Positions 8,502 to 18,213 are shown, counted from the stretch's first letter. The stretch: 53,180 nucleotides of DNA from Planctomycetota bacterium (GCA_017303505.1 JAFLCP010000041.1:1-53180), one strand, 5' to 3'. Numbers and translations are program-made. Notes: generated by a model not told the origin, from the sequence alone.

Positions 8502-9917
8502 ATGATTCGACATTTCCCATCCCTAACGACGACGCTGGCGGTCATTGCGATCGCTTTCAGTTCGATAGCCAATACACTCCAAGCTTCCTGTCCTTTTTGC
8601 GCTGCAGTCTCCCAGACTTTGCGGCAGGAAATCGAAGCGATGGATGGGGCCGCTTTTGGAAAGTTTGTACCCGCCGATCCGAAACGTCCAACCGAAGAAG
8701 GGATCGGACGATTTGTGATCACGGAAGTTATCAAGGGGACTGAGCTGCTCAAGGTTGGACAGGTCGTTCAAGCTCCTTATTTCGGCACGACAAACTCAGA
8801 CTCCACTTTCCTGCTTTTGGGAGTTGACCCGCCCGAGTTAATGTGGTCGTCACCACTACCTGTTACGGAAAAAGCTCAAGGTTATATCCGCAACGTCTTA
8901 TCGCTTCCCAACGACATGACTGAACGTCTGAAGTTCTTCATGAAGTATTTTGAAGACATGGATACGCTTCTGGCACGCGATGCATACGATGAGTTTGCAA
9001 ACGCATCGTACGAAGAAATCAAAAAGCTCAAACCCGTGATGAACCGCGAGCAACTATTGGGCTGGATTCGCGATACGAGTTTGTCGCCTGATCGCAAACG
9101 CTTGTATCTCACGTTGCTTGGTATTTGCGGTGATAAAAATGATGCCAAACTGCTAGAAGAAATGATGCGCAGCACAGACCCTGCACAACGTGCTGGTATG
9201 GATGCCATGATCGGTTGCTACCTCACCCTTCAAGGTGCAGATGGTTTGGCGTTGATCGAGGAACTGTTCCTCAAGAATAAGAAGTGTGAGTTTCCCGACG
9301 TATACGCAGCCATCATGGCTCTGCGGTTTCATGGAACCGATGGTGGCGTGATCGAACGCACCCGAGTGGTTGGTGCAATGCATTATGTGCTCGATCGCCC
9401 TGAACTTGCTGACTTGGTCATCCCCGATCTAGCCCGTTGGGAAGATTGGTCACAAATCGATCGCTTGGTAACCCTCTTCAAGACATCCGACGAAAATACC
9501 AGCTGGGTGCGTGTACCAGTCATCAATTATCTTCGCAGCTGTCCTCTGCCCGTCGCTAAAGAAAAATTGGCAGAATTGGAAAAGCTGGATCCTGTAGCTG
9601 CCAAACGGGCCGCAACATTTTTCCCGAACACAACTCCGGCCCCTGCTCCAGGTAAGTCGGACTCTTCCAGTGTGAGACCGGGTCGCGACTTTACGGGAAC
9701 CGGCACACAGTATGCACTTGCCAAAGTCCCGTCCACGGACGATATCCGCTTACTTCCACCGAAGCAGTGGGTGGCGAGCACAGATCATGAAGTTTCAGCA
9801 GGGAGTTCTCCCTACATGAACCCTTTTACGGCTTTTAGCGTAACCGCAATGGCTGGAACCACTCTTTGGTTGGTCATGTGGCTGACCATTTCTGGATTCC
9901 ATTCGAAATCAAATTAG
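8502..9917 (+). CDS. Exported CxxC protein with C-terminal membrane anchor, unknown function
   Basis: The ATG at 8502 has AGGGGG 7 nt upstream; an in-frame TTG at 8496 is less likely. The product has a signal peptide (LAVIAIAFSSIANTLQA) followed at once by ASCPFCAAVSQTLRQEIEAM, a CxxC motif at the mature N-terminus. A beta-rich segment (FVITEVIKGTELLKVGQVV) precedes helical HEAT-like sequence (~150-360; RDAYDEFANASYEEIKKL). It ends with a Pro/Ser-rich linker and one transmembrane helix (MAGTTLWLVMWLTISGF). The next gene starts 29 nt later, and the two downstream genes share a CCFG motif, suggesting one operon. The layout resembles proteins I associate with planctomycetes, but no function is known to me. 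Confidence 0.82.
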   Translation: MIRHFPSLTTTLAVIAIAFSSIANTLQASCPFCAAVSQTLRQEIEAMDGAAFGKFVPADPKRPTEEGIGRFVITEVIKGTELLKVGQVVQAPYFGTTNSDSTFLLLGVDPPELMWSSPLPVTEKAQGYIRNVLSLPNDMTERLKFFMKYFEDMDTLLARDAYDEFANASYEEIKKLKPVMNREQLLGWIRDTSLSPDRKRLYLTLLGICGDKNDAKLLEEMMRSTDPAQRAGMDAMIGCYLTLQGADGLALIEELFLKNKKCEFPDVYAAIMALRFHGTDGGVIERTRVVGAMHYVLDRPELADLVIPDLARWEDWSQIDRLVTLFKTSDENTSWVRVPVINYLRSCPLPVAKEKLAELEKLDPVAAKRAATFFPNTTPAPAPGKSDSSSVRPGRDFTGTGTQYALAKVPSTDDIRLLPPKQWVASTDHEVSAGSSPYMNPFTAFSVTAMAGTTLWLVMWLTISGFHSKSN

Positions 9918-9946
9918 ATCGAACTTCTTGGTACCGAGCACGAACC

Positions 9947-10639
9947 ATGTCTGCAGTTACCGTTGATAATGCCCCACAAGCTGCCCCATCATGGACGGAC
10001 AATGGAAGCGATGCACCGTATCGGACTGTAAGTCGCGCTGCGGTCTTTTCGATGATTCTTGGTGTGGCGGGAATCGCTTCTCTTCTATCGCCATGGATGG
10101 TCGTGATCCCCATCTGCGGGTTGATTTGCGGAATCGTTGCCTTAGCGAACATCAAACGTTACCCGCTGGAGTTGTCGGGGACCGGACTAGCCAAATTTGG
10201 TTTAGCGGTGAGTGGACTTTTGATGGTCATCGCTCCCAGCTACCACACCACCATTTATTTAACCGAAGTTCCAGACGGCTACGAACGAATCTCATTCTGG
10301 TCCTTATCGACCAAGAGTTATGAACCCGATTATCCACCCGAGGATGCGCTGAATCTCAATGGTAAGCCCATCTTCATCAAAGGCTACATTCACCCAACTT
10401 CGGTAAGCAGCAGCAAAGCGAAGAAGTTCATTCTTATTCCTGACTTAGGAACATGTTGCTTTGGCGGTCAACCTCGCTTAACCGATATGATCGAAGTAAC
10501 GTTGTCAGGCGACCAAACGGTAAGACCGTCGCTGCGACAAGTAAAAATTGCAGGTGTGTTAAAAGTGGACACCTCGCTGAAGCCGGTGAAGGAGTTGCAG
10601 GGCGTCTTCTACCAACTCAAGGCGGACTATTTCCAATAG
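9947..10639 (+). CDS. Membrane-anchored DUF3299-like protein
   Basis: The start is the ATG at 9947 (MSAVTVDNAPQ), 29 nt after the previous stop. The first ~110 residues contain two or three transmembrane helices (AVFSMILGVAGIASLLSPWM, VVIPICGLICGIVALANI, LAKFGLAVSGLLMVIAPSY). The C-terminal ~110 residues show the pattern GKPIFIKGYIHP, KKFILIPDLGTCCFGGQPRL, MIEVTL, IAGVLKVD, which parallels the next gene. This suggests a membrane-tethered paralogue of a DUF3299-type domain, with the domain outside the membrane. The CC pair may bind metal or form a disulfide; that is inference. Function unknown. Confidence 0.8.
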   Translation: MSAVTVDNAPQAAPSWTDNGSDAPYRTVSRAAVFSMILGVAGIASLLSPWMVVIPICGLICGIVALANIKRYPLELSGTGLAKFGLAVSGLLMVIAPSYHTTIYLTEVPDGYERISFWSLSTKSYEPDYPPEDALNLNGKPIFIKGYIHPTSVSSSKAKKFILIPDLGTCCFGGQPRLTDMIEVTLSGDQTVRPSLRQVKIAGVLKVDTSLKPVKELQGVFYQLKADYFQ

Positions 10640-10679
10640 TCGTCCATAACAAACTTACTGTTGTCAACGGAGTTACGAA

Positions 10680-11384
10680 ATGTCCCAACCTCCCTACGCT
10701 GCATCCAAGAATTATTGGGTCGCGCTAACGTTGTTGGGAACCGCTTTTTTGTCTGCAGCTAGTACTACGGGTGTAAGCTCGATATCGCTAGCCCAAGAAG
10801 GTAAACCGCCTGGACAAGAGACGGAAAAACCCAATGCGGACTCACCTGCCACGGACGCCCCCAAGACAGATAAGGAAGTGAAGCCTGCTACCGACACAAC
10901 GCCACCACAGGGGGAAGATCGAGCAGCAGCCACACGAGGTCAATCACGTCCCTTGCCAACAACTCCTGTCGATGATCGCAGCGCACGAACAGCCGCGAAA
11001 TCAAAAGGCGATATCACCTTTGATGACATCAAGTTCGACATCGAAAAAGATGGACTTTTCGAACGAAAAATGCTCACTGAAGAGATTGAAAACTTACACA
11101 AAAAGACCGTTCGATTGCGAGGCTACATTCTGCCCGCCTCCGTCTTCCAACAAACGGGCATCAAAAAGTTTGTGTTGGTTCGCGACAATCAAGAATGCTG
11201 TTTTGGTCCCGGCGCAGCGTTGTATGATTGCGTCATGATTGAAATGGCGGAAGGTAAATCAGCGAACTTTACCACTCGACCTGTTGCCGTGCGTGGTACA
11301 TTTATGATCGACAGCGAAAGCTATCAGTATCCTGACGGCGGACATTATGCGATCTACAAGATGATTGCGACCGAAGTGAAGTAA
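10680..11384 (+). CDS. Secreted DUF3299-like protein
   Basis: The ATG at 10680 has GGAG about 9 nt upstream. The 234-residue product has a signal peptide (YWVALTLLGTAFLSAASTTG), a Pro/Thr/Asp-rich linker to ~95, and a C-terminal domain: LHKKTVRLRGYILPASVF, KKFVLVRDNQECCFGPGAAL, CVMIEMAEG, RPVAVRGTF. The order GYI-P, KKF-LV, CCFG matches the preceding gene's C-terminus and the general DUF3299 layout. It lies 40 nt after that gene and is convergent with nadE. Working together with the two upstream products in the envelope is likely from context only. Confidence 0.8.
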   Translation: MSQPPYAASKNYWVALTLLGTAFLSAASTTGVSSISLAQEGKPPGQETEKPNADSPATDAPKTDKEVKPATDTTPPQGEDRAAATRGQSRPLPTTPVDDRSARTAAKSKGDITFDDIKFDIEKDGLFERKMLTEEIENLHKKTVRLRGYILPASVFQQTGIKKFVLVRDNQECCFGPGAALYDCVMIEMAEGKSANFTTRPVAVRGTFMIDSESYQYPDGGHYAIYKMIATEVK

Positions 11385-11418
11385 TTGACTTTACGGTATG
11401 TCTAACCGCTTCTGCCCA

Positions 11419-13425
11419 CTACTGGGATAGCTGTTCCAATTGATCTAGCCACGCTCGAACGCTCGCATCGCTAGGCATGCGCCAATCTCCGCGAGGCGAA
11501 AGACTTACACTTCCCACCTTCGGTCCATCGGGAATACAACTGCGTTTGAATTGATTCTGGAAGAACCGCCGGTAAAACATCCGTAGCGACTCGACAATCT
11601 CTTTTCGTTGATAGACGCGACTAAAGTGGGCCTCCTCTGCCAAAGCCACAATCTTCGTGGGTGCGTAACCATATCGAATCATGCTATGCAGAAAGAAGTC
11701 ATGCAGTTCATAAGGCCCCAACACCGCTTCGGTCGATTGTTGGATTTCCCCTTTAGCCGACGGTGGGAGTAGCTCAGGTGAAATAGGGGTCGCCGAAATG
11801 CTGTGGAGAACTTCACGAATCTCGCCCGTGAATTGATTCTCAGCCACGAAGTCAATCAAAAAACGCACCAGTGTTTTGGGTATCGACGCGTTGACATTGT
11901 ACATCGACATGTGATCGCCGTTATATGTCGACCAACCCAGTGCACTTTCGCTTAGGTCACCCGTTCCCAGCACAAATCCACCGCTCATCAACAACAGTGT
12001 TCGCAAGCGAGCTTGAACGTTTTCGAATACCAAATCATGCCGCTCTTTCTCTGATAATTGCTGAAGTTTGGTTTGCACTTGCTCCATGGTGCAGCCGCTC
12101 AAATCGAGTCCAAACGGTTTATGCCCCAGTGCGGAAAAAGTATTGAGCGCCAATTCCCGGATATCTTGTTCATGCGAGGTGATGCCAAGCAGCTTCATCA
12201 ATTGTTTAGCATTCTCGAGCGTGCGATCGGTGGTCCCAAAGCCAGGCAAGGTCCAGCCCACAATCCGCTGCGGTGATTGACCGAGATGACTTAGCGTTTT
12301 ACAAGCGACCAACAACGCCAATGTACTATCAAGTCCACCCGAAACACCAATCTGTAAAGGCAAGTGGTTCGGCAATTGTTGTAAGCGTTTCGCCAAGGCA
12401 GCGCATTGGATTCCAAAAACTTCTTCGCAGCGAGCCTTCAAAATGCGCGGATCTTTGGGCACAAACGGATGAGCGTTAATGACTCGTTTCACGTCAGCGG
12501 GGTGAGGTTTTAATTTCAGAGGTATGCGTTTGGTGGGCTGCAGTGCATCCGTTCGGCTTTGATGAAAAGTCCCTTGGATTCTGCGATCATGATCCATTCT
12601 TTCGATATCGATATCTGCAGTGACGAAGCCACCGTCCAATGGGAGTGGACCACCATCTCCTACTCGTGAAGATTCGGCCAACACAGTGCCGCATTCTGCG
12701 ATAAGCGAATGTCCACCGAACACGACATCGGTGGTCGATTCGCTGGGCCCCGCACTGCAATATGCATACGCGGCCAAACATCGCCCCGATTGGCTCGCAA
12801 CCAAATGGCGCCGCCACTCCGCTTTACCAATCGTTTCATTGCTCGCCGATAAGTTGAGCAATACGTTCGCTCCGGCGAGAGCTTGCAAGGAGCTGGGAGG
12901 TATGGGCATCCATAGATCTTCACAAATCTCGACGCCGATGATGACACCTTCGTCTTCGAGCAGCCAATCGATACCGAAATGTGTCGAGCCATAACCTTCG
13001 ATGTACACTTCAGCAGGCTCGCGACCATCGGCAGCATGAAACCAACGAGCTTCGTAGAATTCTTGGTAGTTGGGAAGATATTGTTTTGGAATGATGCCGA
13101 GAATTTCTCCCGACTGCAAACAAGCAGCAACGTTGTACAGTTTACCACCGATGCTAAAAGGAAAGCCAACGACAATCAGACTTGAATTATGGCGAGTCGC
13201 TTTGAGCAATTGAAGCAAACTTGTAAGAGTTTGATCGAGCAATACGTTTTGAGCGAATAAGTCACCGCACGAATAGCCCGTTAAACACAACTCGGGAAAG
13301 AGAAGAATTTGGCTATCCGAGTGCTTTTCACAGGCCGCCAATATCGCTTGTAAATTGGCAGCAGGATCCCCCACGACAACCACGGGGCTTACTGCAGTAA
13401 CTCGAACTAAACCCGAAATGGACAT
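11419..13425 (-). CDS. nadE: Glutamine-dependent NAD+ synthetase
   Basis: This 668-residue protein has both domains of eukaryote/actinobacterial-type NadE. The N-terminal nitrilase-type glutaminase (~1-300) carries the triad Glu45 (FPELCLTGY), Lys114 (PKQYLPNY) and Cys168 (VEICEDLW). The C-terminal ATP-pyrophosphatase domain has the P-loop SGGLDS at 362-367 and GTGDLSESALGWSTYNGDH further on. It makes NAD+ from deamido-NAD+, ATP and glutamine-derived ammonia in the cytoplasm. The ATG at 13425 follows AAAGGA at 7 nt. It starts 33 nt after the rfbB stop on the same strand, so the two are probably co-transcribed, although their pathways are unrelated. Confidence 0.96.
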   Translation of the reverse strand: MSISGLVRVTAVSPVVVVGDPAANLQAILAACEKHSDSQILLFPELCLTGYSCGDLFAQNVLLDQTLTSLLQLLKATRHNSSLIVVGFPFSIGGKLYNVAACLQSGEILGIIPKQYLPNYQEFYEARWFHAADGREPAEVYIEGYGSTHFGIDWLLEDEGVIIGVEICEDLWMPIPPSSLQALAGANVLLNLSASNETIGKAEWRRHLVASQSGRCLAAYAYCSAGPSESTTDVVFGGHSLIAECGTVLAESSRVGDGGPLPLDGGFVTADIDIERMDHDRRIQGTFHQSRTDALQPTKRIPLKLKPHPADVKRVINAHPFVPKDPRILKARCEEVFGIQCAALAKRLQQLPNHLPLQIGVSGGLDSTLALLVACKTLSHLGQSPQRIVGWTLPGFGTTDRTLENAKQLMKLLGITSHEQDIRELALNTFSALGHKPFGLDLSGCTMEQVQTKLQQLSEKERHDLVFENVQARLRTLLLMSGGFVLGTGDLSESALGWSTYNGDHMSMYNVNASIPKTLVRFLIDFVAENQFTGEIREVLHSISATPISPELLPPSAKGEIQQSTEAVLGPYELHDFFLHSMIRYGYAPTKIVALAEEAHFSRVYQRKEIVESLRMFYRRFFQNQFKRSCIPDGPKVGSVSLSPRGDWRMPSDASVRAWLDQLEQLSQ

Positions 13426-13458
13426 CTCTTTTCCTTTCGTAACCTCGGCTCGATGGGC

Positions 13459-14580
13459 TCAGTTGGTTATTTGACATCCTAAGCGGTTTCCCTTGTAGCC
13501 CTGAGACCGCTTCTTGGCAAAGAAACTTGGGTGTGCCAGATACCAACGCACTGTCCGCGCTAACCCTTCTTTCCACGAGATCTCTTTCTGCCAGCCTAAT
13601 GCATCGTGCAGTGGTTTTCCCGACATCGCATAGCGAATATCGTGACCTGGCCGATCTTCTACATGCACTACCTTAGACGTTCGTTTCGCAATTACACGAT
13701 TCGGGGACATTTCCTGCAACGCTTTTTCTAATTCGTTCGCAAGCTCATTCACCAAATCGATGTTGCGTATTTCTTCACCACTGGTGATGTGGTACACACT
13801 GCCGACCGTGCCGCGATTACCTATCAATAGCAAAGCCGCTGCGTGGTCTTCGACATAAACCCATTCTCGTGACTGAAGGCCGTTTCCATAAACGGGAAAA
13901 TCCTCACCTTGCATTCCTTTCCATAGCATTAGAGGTATCAGTTTTTCTGGATACTGATAGGGCCCGTAGTTGTTGCAACTGTGTGTGAAAATAACTGGAA
14001 TGCCGTAGGTTTTCCACCACGCTCGCACCAAGTGATCGGCAGCCGCTTTGCTCGCCGCATACGGTGAGTTCGGTTGGTAAGGCGAGCTCACTTCAAAATG
14101 CTCGTGCTCACCGATACTTCCATAGACTTCATCGGTCGAAATCTGCACGAATCGAAATTGGGCTTGGTCAGCGTGCGTGAGAGATCGCCAATATTTCCGC
14201 ACCGCCTCAAGCAGTACGGCAGTGCCTGTGATATTCGAAGTCACAAACTGCAATGGATCATCAATCGAACGATCGACATGAGTCTCAGCAGCTAAGTGCA
14301 ATATCAGAGTTGGACAAAAGGTGGCGATAAGCTCCTCGACGGCCGATTGCTCCAACAAGTCGAATGTGTGGAGCTGCACGCGAGGCACCCCATACGCTTC
14401 TTCAAGGGCCTCGATGTCCGCCGAATAAGTCAATTTATCGAGGATAGCGATATCTGCTGGCGTGTGTCGGTAAAGAGCGCGAACCACTGCCGAACCGATG
14501 AACCCACATCCACCAGTTACGAGAACGCGTTGATGGAAAAAGATATCCTTCAATGCCGCCACAATTTCCTCATTCTCCAT
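13459..14580 (-). CDS. rfbB: dTDP-glucose 4,6-dehydratase
   Basis: The product is a 373-residue extended short-chain dehydrogenase of the RmlB/RfbB type. It has the NAD-binding TGGCGFIGS (22-30), HLAAETHVDRSIDDP (95-109), the catalytic TDE (149-151, STDEVYGS), and the YxxxK pair Tyr174/Lys178 (YAASKAAADHLV). SCNNYGPYQYPEKLIPLM and REWVYVEDHA are also typical. It converts dTDP-glucose to dTDP-4-keto-6-deoxyglucose, the second step toward dTDP-rhamnose. The usual partners rfbA, rfbC and rfbD are not in the window. It heads a likely two-gene leftward unit with nadE and diverges from an unknown gene at 14688. Confidence 0.94.
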   Translation of the reverse strand: MENEEIVAALKDIFFHQRVLVTGGCGFIGSAVVRALYRHTPADIAILDKLTYSADIEALEEAYGVPRVQLHTFDLLEQSAVEELIATFCPTLILHLAAETHVDRSIDDPLQFVTSNITGTAVLLEAVRKYWRSLTHADQAQFRFVQISTDEVYGSIGEHEHFEVSSPYQPNSPYAASKAAADHLVRAWWKTYGIPVIFTHSCNNYGPYQYPEKLIPLMLWKGMQGEDFPVYGNGLQSREWVYVEDHAAALLLIGNRGTVGSVYHITSGEEIRNIDLVNELANELEKALQEMSPNRVIAKRTSKVVHVEDRPGHDIRYAMSGKPLHDALGWQKEISWKEGLARTVRWYLAHPSFFAKKRSQGYKGNRLGCQITN

Positions 14581-14687
14581 CCGGTCTGCAAAGGGAACTT
14601 TGCAATGCTCGATAGTCCCCAGTACTGAATATTGTTATCCTAATTCATGCACGTATCCCCGTCACTCCGCCAGGTTAGGAAAACCGC

Positions 14688-15338
14688 ATGTCGAAAATGC
14701 CAGATTTCTCCGTTACTGTTCACTCCATGGACGCTAAAGGATTTCAAGCGGACCTGATGTGGGAAGGTAGTTCGTCGCCATTTGGTCGCTTTTGCGCTCA
14801 TGAAGTTGAGCCAAAATCACAGGATGCGACTTTATTTGTGGTAACCGATGGGGTAACAACTTCGCCGCAAATCTTGACCCATATCGTTGAACACATGGCA
14901 CGACTCATGTTGGCCGAATTGGATACTGGGCTCTCCGCATGCACCGTTTTTCAACGGGTCGATGCTCCGAATCCCCCCATTCCAACTGAAACGCGACATA
15001 TGCACATATCGCTTTCGGGGGAAATCGAACAAACCCATCGGCTCATCATTCGATCGCTTTCCAAGGAGCACCTCGAAAAAGAGGACTTTGATCCCAAAAA
15101 TTACCGCAACGTGGCGGTGGCGGAGTGCCTGCTCAATGCCCAAACGCCGCAAGTCACCATCATCATGCAAGACGCCAGCTTGATGTCCGAAACAGAATCC
15201 GAAGGGCTCGCACGTTGGTTAGCCAAAGTCATGAAATGGCCTAAAGAGACCTCAATCGACATCCTGCGAGGAATTTTTGTGGTTCAGTTTCAGGCAGAAA
15301 CAGATCAAGAAGCCAACGAACCACCTCAGAAACTTTAA
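14688..15338 (+). CDS. Hypothetical cytoplasmic protein upstream of the kinase gene
   Basis: This 216-residue protein has no signal peptide or transmembrane segment. The ATG at 14688 follows TTAGGAAAACCGC, a usable ribosome site. Visible segments such as DATLFVVTDGVTTSPQILTH and VAVAECLLNAQTPQVTIIMQ suggest an alpha/beta fold, but I recognise no family or catalytic motif. It is divergent from rfbB, and the kinase-ATPase gene starts 128 nt downstream on the same strand, so a functional link to the kinase is possible but unproven. Confidence 0.7.
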   Translation: MSKMPDFSVTVHSMDAKGFQADLMWEGSSSPFGRFCAHEVEPKSQDATLFVVTDGVTTSPQILTHIVEHMARLMLAELDTGLSACTVFQRVDAPNPPIPTETRHMHISLSGEIEQTHRLIIRSLSKEHLEKEDFDPKNYRNVAVAECLLNAQTPQVTIIMQDASLMSETESEGLARWLAKVMKWPKETSIDILRGIFVVQFQAETDQEANEPPQKL

Positions 15339-15466
15339 CCGCTTCGTAGCGTTCGGTTGTCCTACTCGTCATAATTGGGGCATAGCTCGTCGGGTACTCG
15401 CACGCCCCCTCCCTGCCGGTTAATTCTCTTTACCCATTTGCTTCTTCCCGCCCAAGGTTTGCCATC

Positions 15467-18181
15467 GTGGACCCTTCGAAAACTGCAGAAGTTCGAAAAC
15501 AGATGCTGCAGATCGAGCAGAACTATCGCGATACATGGAAACCATCGAGTACCCTCGTGATCGCGACCTTGGCGAGCGCACTTCCCGCCTCAAATCATGA
15601 CGAGATGCTGGTGCGCTTGATTCAAATCGACATGGAGCTCGGCATCACCCAATCGCGTCGGCCAACACGGCACGGGATTCCAGCCGCATCCGTAGAACCC
15701 TTCGACTCCCCTGAACTCGATGATGATGAAGACGATCGTGTCACACCACGCATCGAGCTGTATCTGCTTCGATTTCCACAATTGCGAGAACGTTGGGAGT
15801 GGCTAAGCCAACTGATCGTTTTTGAATTCACGCTGCTCTCTAAAGGCATTCATTATCGACCGATCACCTACTACTGCGATTCATTTCCCGAATACGCCAC
15901 TGCGATTGATGATTTGTTAAAACGAATCGAAGCTAACTTACAAAAGCATGCCTCCACAATCGTGTCGTATCGGGGAAGAACGAAACCCAACGACTCCACC
16001 ATTGTCGCTTCAAGTGAAGATGTCGGAACCACTTGGACATTACCACGAACGTTAGGACGTTACTACCTCCTTTCCTTTGTAGAATCCGGTGGCATGGGTA
16101 ATGTTTTTCGTGCCCTCGATATGCGACGCGGTACACTGGTCGCCATAAAAGTGATGCGACGCGACGATACCTGGAGCATCCATCAGTTCAATCAAGAGTT
16201 TCGCACCTTAGCTCAAATCCGCCATCCACATTTGGTTCGAATGTACGATGCCTTTAGCGAAGGTGGACTGCGGTATTTTTCCATGGAACTCATCTCAGGT
16301 AGCGACCTAGGACGGTGGGCACAGGAGAATCGCAACAACCGTCACTACTATGAACGCTTGCGACTCTTTATTCGCCAGTTGATCAGCGTCATACATCATC
16401 TGCACCAAAAAGGTGTTGTTCATCGCGATATCAAACCGAGCAACATCCTATTGCGTTCGCCACGTACGGTTGTGCTGCTCGATTGCAGTCTCGCTCAACG
16501 CTGGCCGCTTCCCTCAGCCTCAGAATCCTCGGTTGCAAGTGAAGATGTCGTGGGCACGTTATGTTACATGGCCCCGGAAGTTCTTCGCCGTAAGCCTGCC
16601 ATTCCGGCCAGCGATTGGTACAGCCTGGGCGTCTGTTTATTTGAACTCCTCACCGGAGAATTCCCCTGCCCTAAAGACGATGACGACCAAGAACAAAATT
16701 GTGAGATTGACTCAAGCCTCCAAAAACTTGCTCCGTTAGCCCCGAACGATTTGCGTCAGTTGTGCCAAAGCCTGTTGCGTTACGATCCGTCTGATCGCCC
16801 CACCGGTGCCATGATCGCGCAAGTAATGGGGGCGCCAATCACCGAACCAACTCGCACTATCCAACCCATCATCGGACGAGGCCCCATCCTTGCAGAAATC
16901 CGAGCCGCGCTTAGCTCTACGTCGCCGACCGATCGCTTTACGGTTATCTATGGCGAACCAGGTATCGGGTTATCCGCCATCCTCAACTTGGTCTCAGGAT
17001 ACCTTGCGTTTTCCGACAATAATTTAGTGCTCAAATGCCGTAATTATCGGGAAGATAAAACACCTTACAGCATCATTTCGCAACTGCTACCACAATTGAT
17101 CGACCGCCTTCGTTTGATAGATCGAATGGAATGGTACGCAACATTCTGTCGCTATGCTCCCATTATCGGGGCCCATTTCCCAGAAGTCCTCATCGACGAC
17201 CGCATCAAAGATAACGTCAACTCCGATACGACACTTGCTGATGCCCTGAACGCGATCATACAACTGATCGAAGAATTGAGCTGTCAACGCGTCATCATTC
17301 TTGTGATCGACGATCTTCAATGGTGCGACCAAGACAGTATCACGTTTATCACCTCACAACTACTCAAATCGCCGAAGTTTCGAGGCCGTATTCTAGGTTC
17401 GTTCATTTGCACGTCGGCCCGTGGTACGGATGATACGCACGACATTTCTAAATCTTGCGATTTGTGTAACCTAGAACAACTAGATGGCGTGCACTCGATC
17501 TTCATTCCGCCACTCAAGATCGACGATATGCGACGCCTCCTCTCTGAATTGACCATTTCAGCGCAAACCCGAAACGAACGGCAACTGCAAGATATCTTCA
17601 GTGCGGCCAATGGGAATCCATCTCGCCTCCAACATATCGCCCGCTATGTGGCCTTCAACTTTGAACGCCCTAGCGACTCATCCGCAGAATATCGCAATTC
17701 GATCAACCGTTGGCATCAGGCAGAGTTGGATGCTCTTGGCAAAACGGCCCGCAAAATTACTCAGTTCTTGGCCTGCTCAACAGAAGCCTTAAAACTGGTA
17801 ACCCTCGAACGACTTCTTAAGACCCACCCAGACGAATTACAGGCGGCGCAGGAAGAGTTAGAAGAAGCTCGCTGGATTGTCTCCACGGAAAGCAGTGACG
17901 GAATCGCTTTGTGTTTAGCGGATCCCAACCTTCGCCCTATTATTTTGGACACATGCTCCCCAGCTCTTGTCAAACGTCGACACCAACGTTTGGCACAATG
18001 TTTGATTACTCTGCACGATAGCCCTTGGCTGAGGATCGGCTTTCACTACCAAGCCTGCGGACGCCACCACAAGGCATTAAGCGCTTACCGAGAGGCCTTA
18101 CGGCACGCCAAATCGGACCAGGAAAAGGTAGCTGCCCACCAGGCTCTAAACCAACTGGCAGCCCAAAACCCCACTACTTAG
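15467..18181 (+). CDS. Ser/Thr protein kinase fused to an AAA-type ATPase, both with altered motifs
   Basis: The GTG start at 15467 has AAGG 9 nt upstream; 904 residues. The N-terminal region (~40-160) has the planctomycete-kinase pattern MLVRLIQIDMEL, IELYLLRFPQL, LIVFEFTLL. The kinase domain is at ~196-455: Gly loop ESGGMGNVF (206-214), Lys228 (VAIKV), HRDIKPSN with Asp321, and an APE (369-371). The DFG position reads DCS (339-341), keeping only the metal-binding Asp. An AAA_16-like domain starts near 469 (IIGRGPILAEI); its Walker A reads GEPGIGLSA (496-504), with Leu502 in place of Lys, while Walker B ILVIDDLQW (611-619) is intact. Helical repeats fill the C-terminus. The layout recalls PknK/MalT-type signalling proteins. 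No transmembrane segment was seen. Confidence 0.88.
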   Translation: MDPSKTAEVRKQMLQIEQNYRDTWKPSSTLVIATLASALPASNHDEMLVRLIQIDMELGITQSRRPTRHGIPAASVEPFDSPELDDDEDDRVTPRIELYLLRFPQLRERWEWLSQLIVFEFTLLSKGIHYRPITYYCDSFPEYATAIDDLLKRIEANLQKHASTIVSYRGRTKPNDSTIVASSEDVGTTWTLPRTLGRYYLLSFVESGGMGNVFRALDMRRGTLVAIKVMRRDDTWSIHQFNQEFRTLAQIRHPHLVRMYDAFSEGGLRYFSMELISGSDLGRWAQENRNNRHYYERLRLFIRQLISVIHHLHQKGVVHRDIKPSNILLRSPRTVVLLDCSLAQRWPLPSASESSVASEDVVGTLCYMAPEVLRRKPAIPASDWYSLGVCLFELLTGEFPCPKDDDDQEQNCEIDSSLQKLAPLAPNDLRQLCQSLLRYDPSDRPTGAMIAQVMGAPITEPTRTIQPIIGRGPILAEIRAALSSTSPTDRFTVIYGEPGIGLSAILNLVSGYLAFSDNNLVLKCRNYREDKTPYSIISQLLPQLIDRLRLIDRMEWYATFCRYAPIIGAHFPEVLIDDRIKDNVNSDTTLADALNAIIQLIEELSCQRVIILVIDDLQWCDQDSITFITSQLLKSPKFRGRILGSFICTSARGTDDTHDISKSCDLCNLEQLDGVHSIFIPPLKIDDMRRLLSELTISAQTRNERQLQDIFSAANGNPSRLQHIARYVAFNFERPSDSSAEYRNSINRWHQAELDALGKTARKITQFLACSTEALKLVTLERLLKTHPDELQAAQEELEEARWIVSTESSDGIALCLADPNLRPIILDTCSPALVKRRHQRLAQCLITLHDSPWLRIGFHYQACGRHHKALSAYREALRHAKSDQEKVAAHQALNQLAAQNPTT

Positions 18182-18213
18182 CCCACTTTTTCGCGTTTCT
18201 GGGCGAATCTCTC

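Noticed and set aside
13459..14580. dTDP-rhamnose or O-antigen biosynthesis cluster
   Set aside because: Only rfbB is present; its neighbours are nadE and an unknown gene, with no rfbA, rfbC or rfbD.
15467..18181. Antiviral STAND/NACHT defence protein
   Set aside because: The kinase plus AAA layout fits signalling proteins of the PknK type. No effector domain, defence neighbours or mobile-island context was seen, and the Walker A motif is altered.
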